A stretch of 34,094 nt of DNA. It comes from REEB85 sp018971455. Lineage in GTDB: Bacteria; Pseudomonadota; Alphaproteobacteria; Acetobacterales; Acetobacteraceae. Made by a program: the position numbers and the translations under genes. Position 1 is the stretch's first letter. The number at the start of each line of letters is the position of its first letter. The notes beneath the pieces are model-generated. The model had not been told where the DNA came from and did not search any database. It saw only the letters and a program-made list of their open reading frames with translations. The stretch covers positions 1-34,094 of the forward strand of contig JAGWNT010000037.1 of NCBI GenBank assembly GCA_028871195.1, in the 5' to 3' direction. Positions 31,320 to 34,094 of the stretch are shown in pieces.

Positions 31320-31738
31320 CCGACGATCTCGGTGCCGGCGAAGAAGTAGGAAATCTCGATCGCCGCGTTCTCCGCGCTGTCGGAGCCATGCACGGAATTG
31401 GCCTCGATGCTCTCGGCGAACTCCTTGCGGATGGTGCCGGCGGCGGCATTGGCCGGGTTGGTGGCGCCCATGATGTCGCGGTTGCGGGCCACCGCGCCCT
31501 CGCCTTCCAGCACCTGCACGACGACGGGGCCGGAGGTCATGAACGTCACCAGGTCGCGGAAAAAGCCGCGCTCGCGGTGCACGCCGTAGAAGGCCTCGGC
31601 CTGGGCGGTCGTCATCTGCAGGCGCTTCTGCGCGACGATGCGCAGTCCGGCGGCCTCCAGCTTGGCGTTGATCGCCCCGGTCAGGTTGCGCCGCGTGGCG
31701 TCGGGCTTGAGGATGGAGAAAGTGCGCTCGATGGCCAT
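31316..31738 (-). CDS. ndk: Nucleoside diphosphate kinase
   Basis: 140 residues from the ATG at 31736-31738, exact family length. The start MAIERTFSILKPDATRRN is typical, and the phospho-histidine is His117 in NSVHGSDS. It balances nucleoside triphosphate pools by moving the gamma phosphate from ATP. Its stop (TTA read in reverse at 31316-31318) overlaps the hemW stop, so the two convergent mRNAs overlap. An AGAGAGA stretch upstream is the likely ribosome site. Confidence 0.97.
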   Translation of the reverse strand: MAIERTFSILKPDATRRNLTGAINAKLEAAGLRIVAQKRLQMTTAQAEAFYGVHRERGFFRDLVTFMTSGPVVVQVLEGEGAVARNRDIMGATNPANAAAGTIRKEFAESIEANSVHGSDSAENAAIEISYFFAGTEIVG

Positions 31739-31903
31739 GTCGGTCTCTCTGAATGCGGAAATTCGCTGTGGCGCGGGCGTGTACTGCACCCAACGCCCCC
31801 CCGCAACCCCAGGGCCGGGCGCGCCGGGCGCCAACCGGCCGGGCAGCGGCGGCCGCGCCCGTGGGCAGGACTGTGCAGCCCCTTCCCCGACCGGCCGCGC
31901 GCC

Positions 31904-31909
31904 TATAAA
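31904..31909 (+). promoter_or_regulatory. Candidate -10 box right before the ABC-F start
   Basis: TATAAA stands out in a GC-rich stretch, 9 bases before the ATG at 31919. If it is the -10 element, transcription would begin within a few bases of the start codon, making the mRNA leaderless. No good -35 is visible (CCTTCC at the expected place), and no Shine-Dalgarno sequence precedes the ATG. Confidence 0.3.
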
Positions 31910-31918
31910 CCCCGGCCC

Positions 31919-33796
31919 ATGAGCCTGCTCATCATCCAAGGGATCACCATCCGCCTCGGCGGGCGCCTGCTGCTGGACGAGGCGGACCTCACCGTCGATC
32001 CGGGCCGGCGGATCGGCTTCGTCGGCCGCAACGGCGCCGGCAAATCCACCCTGCTGCGCGCCATCGCCGGCGATATCACGCCCGATGGCGGCACCATCCG
32101 CCTGGCCAACCGCGCCCGTCTCGGCCGCGTCAAGCAGGAGGCGCCGGAAGGGGAGGCCTCGCTGCTCGACATCGTGCTGGAAGGCGATGTCGAGCGCCTC
32201 ACCCTGCTCGCCGAGGCCGAGACCGCCGAGCCGCACCGGCTGGGCGAGATCCATGAGCGGCTGCTCACCATCGGCGCGGACTCCGCCCCGGCGCGCGCGG
32301 CCACCATCCTCGCCGGCCTCGGCTTCGACGCCGCCGCCCAGGCCCGCCCGGTGAGTTCCTTCTCCGGCGGCTGGCGCATGCGCGTCGCCCTCGCCACCGC
32401 GCTATTCGCGGCACCCGACCTGCTGCTGCTCGACGAGCCGACCAACCATCTCGACCTCGAAGCCACCATGTGGCTGGAAGCCTGGCTGCAGAAATTCCCC
32501 GGCGCCGCCCTGGTGGTCTCCCACGATCGCGAGCTGCTGGACCGCTGCGTGGACAGCATCGCCCATCTCGACCGCGGCAAGATCAACCTCACCCCCGGCG
32601 GCTATGGCGAGTTCGAGCGCATCCGCGCCGAGCGCGCCGCCCAGCAGGCGCACCTGGCCGTCAAGGTTGCCGAGCAGCGCGCCCACATGCAGGCCTTCGT
32701 CGATCGCTTCCGCTACAAGGCGAGCAAGGCCCGCCAGGCGCAATCGCGCCTCAAGGCGCTGGAGAAGCTGCCGCCGGTCTCGATCGGCATCGAGGACGCG
32801 CCGACCCGCTTCGCCTTCCCCGAGCCGGTGCCCATGGCGCCGCCGATGCTGGTGCTCGACCGCGCCACCGTCGGCTATGACGGCAAGCCGGTGCTGCGCA
32901 ACCTCTCCCTGCGCATCGACATGGAAGACCGCATCGCCCTGCTCGGCGCCAACGGCAACGGCAAATCGACCTTCGCCAAGCTGCTCGCCGGCAAGCTCGC
33001 CCTGCAATCGGGCGAGATGCGCCGCGGCGGCAAGCTGCGCGTCGGCTATTTCGCCCAGCACCAGACCGACGAGCTGACCGACGGCGAAACGCCGATCGAC
33101 CACATGGCCCGCGCCCTGCCGCGCGCCACGCCGCCGCAGGTGCGCGCCCAGCTCGCCCGCTTCGGGCTCGACGCCGACCGCGCCAACACCCGGATCGCCG
33201 CCCTGTCCGGCGGCGAGAAGGCCCGCCTGCTGCTCGCGCTGGCCACCCGCGACGCGCCGCAGCTGCTCATCCTCGACGAGCCGACCAACCATCTCGACAT
33301 TGATGCCCGCGAGGCGCTGGTGCGCGCCCTCGCCGATTTCAGCGGCGCGGTGCTGCTCATCACCCACGATCCGCATTTGGTCTCCCTGGTCGCCGACCAG
33401 CTCTGGCTGGTGGGCGACGGCACGGTGAAGCCGTATGATGGCGATCTCGATGATTACCGCGCCCTGCTGCTCGACCGCGCGCGCCCGCCCCGCCCCGAGC
33501 CATCCGCCCGAGGGCGCGAGGACCGGCGCGAGGATCGCCGCGAGCGTGCCGAGGCGCGGGCCGCCACCGCCCCCCTGCGCCGCCGCGCCCGCGAGGCCGA
33601 GGCGCTGCTCGGCCGCCTGGTCTCCGAGCGCGCGCGCATCGACCTCGCCCTCGCCGACCCCGCGCTCTACGCCCCCGCCCGCGCCGCCGAGGTCACCCGC
33701 GCGCAGACGCGGCTGGCCGCGCTCGCCCGCGAAATCGCCGCCGCCGAGGCGGAGTGGCTGGACGCCAGCGAGGCCCTCGAATCGGCCAGCGCCTGA
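31919..33796 (+). CDS. ABC-F family ATP-binding protein (Uup/YheS-like)
   Basis: 625 residues with two ABC domains and no membrane part. Domain 1: Walker A GRNGAGKST at 36-44, signature FSGGW, Walker B LLLLDEPTNHLDLE. Domain 2: GANGNGKST, LSGGEKARL, LILDEPTNHLDID. The linker between them (AHMQAFVDRFRYKASKARQAQSR) is the P-site tRNA-interaction motif region of ABC-F proteins. A charged coiled-coil tail (residues about 520-620) rich in Arg, Glu and Ala follows. These proteins act on ribosomes or nucleic acids; the subfamily resembles YheS or Uup, but I cannot assign it securely. The start is the ATG at 31919-31921. Confidence 0.93.
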   Translation: MSLLIIQGITIRLGGRLLLDEADLTVDPGRRIGFVGRNGAGKSTLLRAIAGDITPDGGTIRLANRARLGRVKQEAPEGEASLLDIVLEGDVERLTLLAEAETAEPHRLGEIHERLLTIGADSAPARAATILAGLGFDAAAQARPVSSFSGGWRMRVALATALFAAPDLLLLDEPTNHLDLEATMWLEAWLQKFPGAALVVSHDRELLDRCVDSIAHLDRGKINLTPGGYGEFERIRAERAAQQAHLAVKVAEQRAHMQAFVDRFRYKASKARQAQSRLKALEKLPPVSIGIEDAPTRFAFPEPVPMAPPMLVLDRATVGYDGKPVLRNLSLRIDMEDRIALLGANGNGKSTFAKLLAGKLALQSGEMRRGGKLRVGYFAQHQTDELTDGETPIDHMARALPRATPPQVRAQLARFGLDADRANTRIAALSGGEKARLLLALATRDAPQLLILDEPTNHLDIDAREALVRALADFSGAVLLITHDPHLVSLVADQLWLVGDGTVKPYDGDLDDYRALLLDRARPPRPEPSARGREDRREDRRERAEARAATAPLRRRAREAEALLGRLVSERARIDLALADPALYAPARAAEVTRAQTRLAALAREIAAAEAEWLDASEALESASA

Positions 33797-33829
33797 GCGA
33801 TCGCCCGGCCGGCCGCGCGCCCGCGGCGC

Positions 33830-34094
33830 CTACGCGATGTGCAGCACCGCATACACCCGCGCGCTGGGCGGCCAGGCCTGCATGATCGGGGCGCGCCAGA
33901 CATAGGCCGCCGCCGCCAGGGCGGCCAGCAGCAGGACACTGGCGGCGATGGCCACCACCGCCCCGATCGGCCGGTGCGGCCCCGGCGGGCGCGACAGATC
34001 CGGCCGCCCCCCGGCCAGCGGCGGCATCCCGGCCGGCAGCTCGGCCGCGAAGCGCCGCGGCGCCTCCTCCTCCGCCGCCGTCGCGTCGGGTGCC
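33830..34094 (-). CDS. C-terminal part of a membrane-anchored protein, probably zinc-ribbon (MJ0042-type)
   Basis: The frame stays open to the right edge of the window, so the start is missing. About 87 residues are visible: an acidic, Ala/Pro-rich linker (ATAAEEEAPRRF), a Pro/Arg-rich stretch, one membrane helix (VVAIAASVLLLAALAAAAYV), and the end WRAPIMQAWPPSARVYAVLHIA. The helix followed by a WPPSARxYA tail resembles my recall of alphaproteobacterial proteins that begin with an MJ0042 zinc-ribbon; the ribbon itself would lie outside the window. It is convergent with the ABC-F gene, 33 bases apart. Confidence 0.6.
   Translation of the reverse strand, partial: APDATAAEEEAPRRFAAELPAGMPPLAGGRPDLSRPPGPHRPIGAVVAIAASVLLLAALAAAAYVWRAPIMQAWPPSARVYAVLHIA

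Noticed and set aside
30929..31918. 330-codon N-terminal extension of the ABC-F protein
   Set aside because: It runs through hemW and the antisense of ndk; the ABC domain begins directly at the ATG at 31919.
1..34094. tRNA, rRNA, IS elements, phage or plasmid genes
   Set aside because: None seen by reading; no transposase or integrase motifs and no cloverleaf-like sequences were recognised, though a covariance-model scan was not possible.

Overview
The window reads as ordinary chromosomal DNA of a very GC-rich alphaproteobacterium. An acetic-acid-bacterium relative (Acetobacteraceae/Rhodospirillales type) is my best inference. The reasons are the hprK-rapZ-EIIA(Man)-HPr-EI regulatory PTS cluster, a petABC bc1 operon, a TerB-like protein of the kind seen in that group, and very strong G/C at third codon positions. 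There are no phage genes, IS elements, rRNAs, tRNAs or CRISPR arrays. Almost all DNA is coding, and many gene junctions are 4-base ATGA/GTGA or longer overlaps, implying translational coupling.

Layout. 1-59: start of an unknown membrane or exported protein (minus). 360-4637 (minus): hldE-cysD-cysNC, a fused operon for ADP-heptose precursor synthesis and sulfate activation to PAPS. 4915-5334 (plus): TerB-like protein whose 3' end runs into four tandem 32-bp hairpin repeats. 5440-6399 (minus): threonine/serine dehydratase-like PLP enzyme. 6484-7076 (minus): two nearly identical cold-shock genes, each with its own intrinsic terminator. 7371-7877 (plus): GNAT acetyltransferase. 7903-10460 (minus): DUF1800-DUF1501 pair, the latter with a Tat signal. 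10537-14445 (minus): hprK-rapZ-EIIA-HPr-EI, a phosphorelay without sugar permease components.

14583-21043 (plus): IlvD/Edd-type sugar-acid dehydratase, SDR dehydrogenase, FAH-family hydrolase, acyl-CoA synthetase and a GT39-like membrane glycosyltransferase. The first three form a plausible non-phosphorylative route from an aldonic acid to pyruvate plus a hydroxy acid (glycolate or lactate). 21050-24648 (minus): Rieske protein-cytochrome b-cytochrome c1, then mtnP behind a hairpin. 24857-25801 (plus): hemF, divergent from petABC. 25803-27526 (minus): CDP-diacylglycerol diphosphatase and a Gfo/Idh/MocA oxidoreductase. 27637-28958 (plus): rph-rdgB. 29003-30090 (minus): YbaK-like deacylase and LysE-type exporter. 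30171-31319 (plus): hemW, overlapping tail-to-tail with ndk (31316-31738, minus). 31919-33796 (plus): ABC-F ATPase. 33830-34094 (minus): C-terminal part of a membrane-anchored protein, probably of the zinc-ribbon type.

Nothing here is clearly an undescribed system. The items most worth a second look are the 32-bp hairpin repeat array that appears to have grown from the end of the TerB-like gene, the compact sugar-acid operon of unknown substrate beside the PTS switch, the RapZ P-loop lacking its Ser/Thr, and the coupling of heptose and PAPS synthesis genes.
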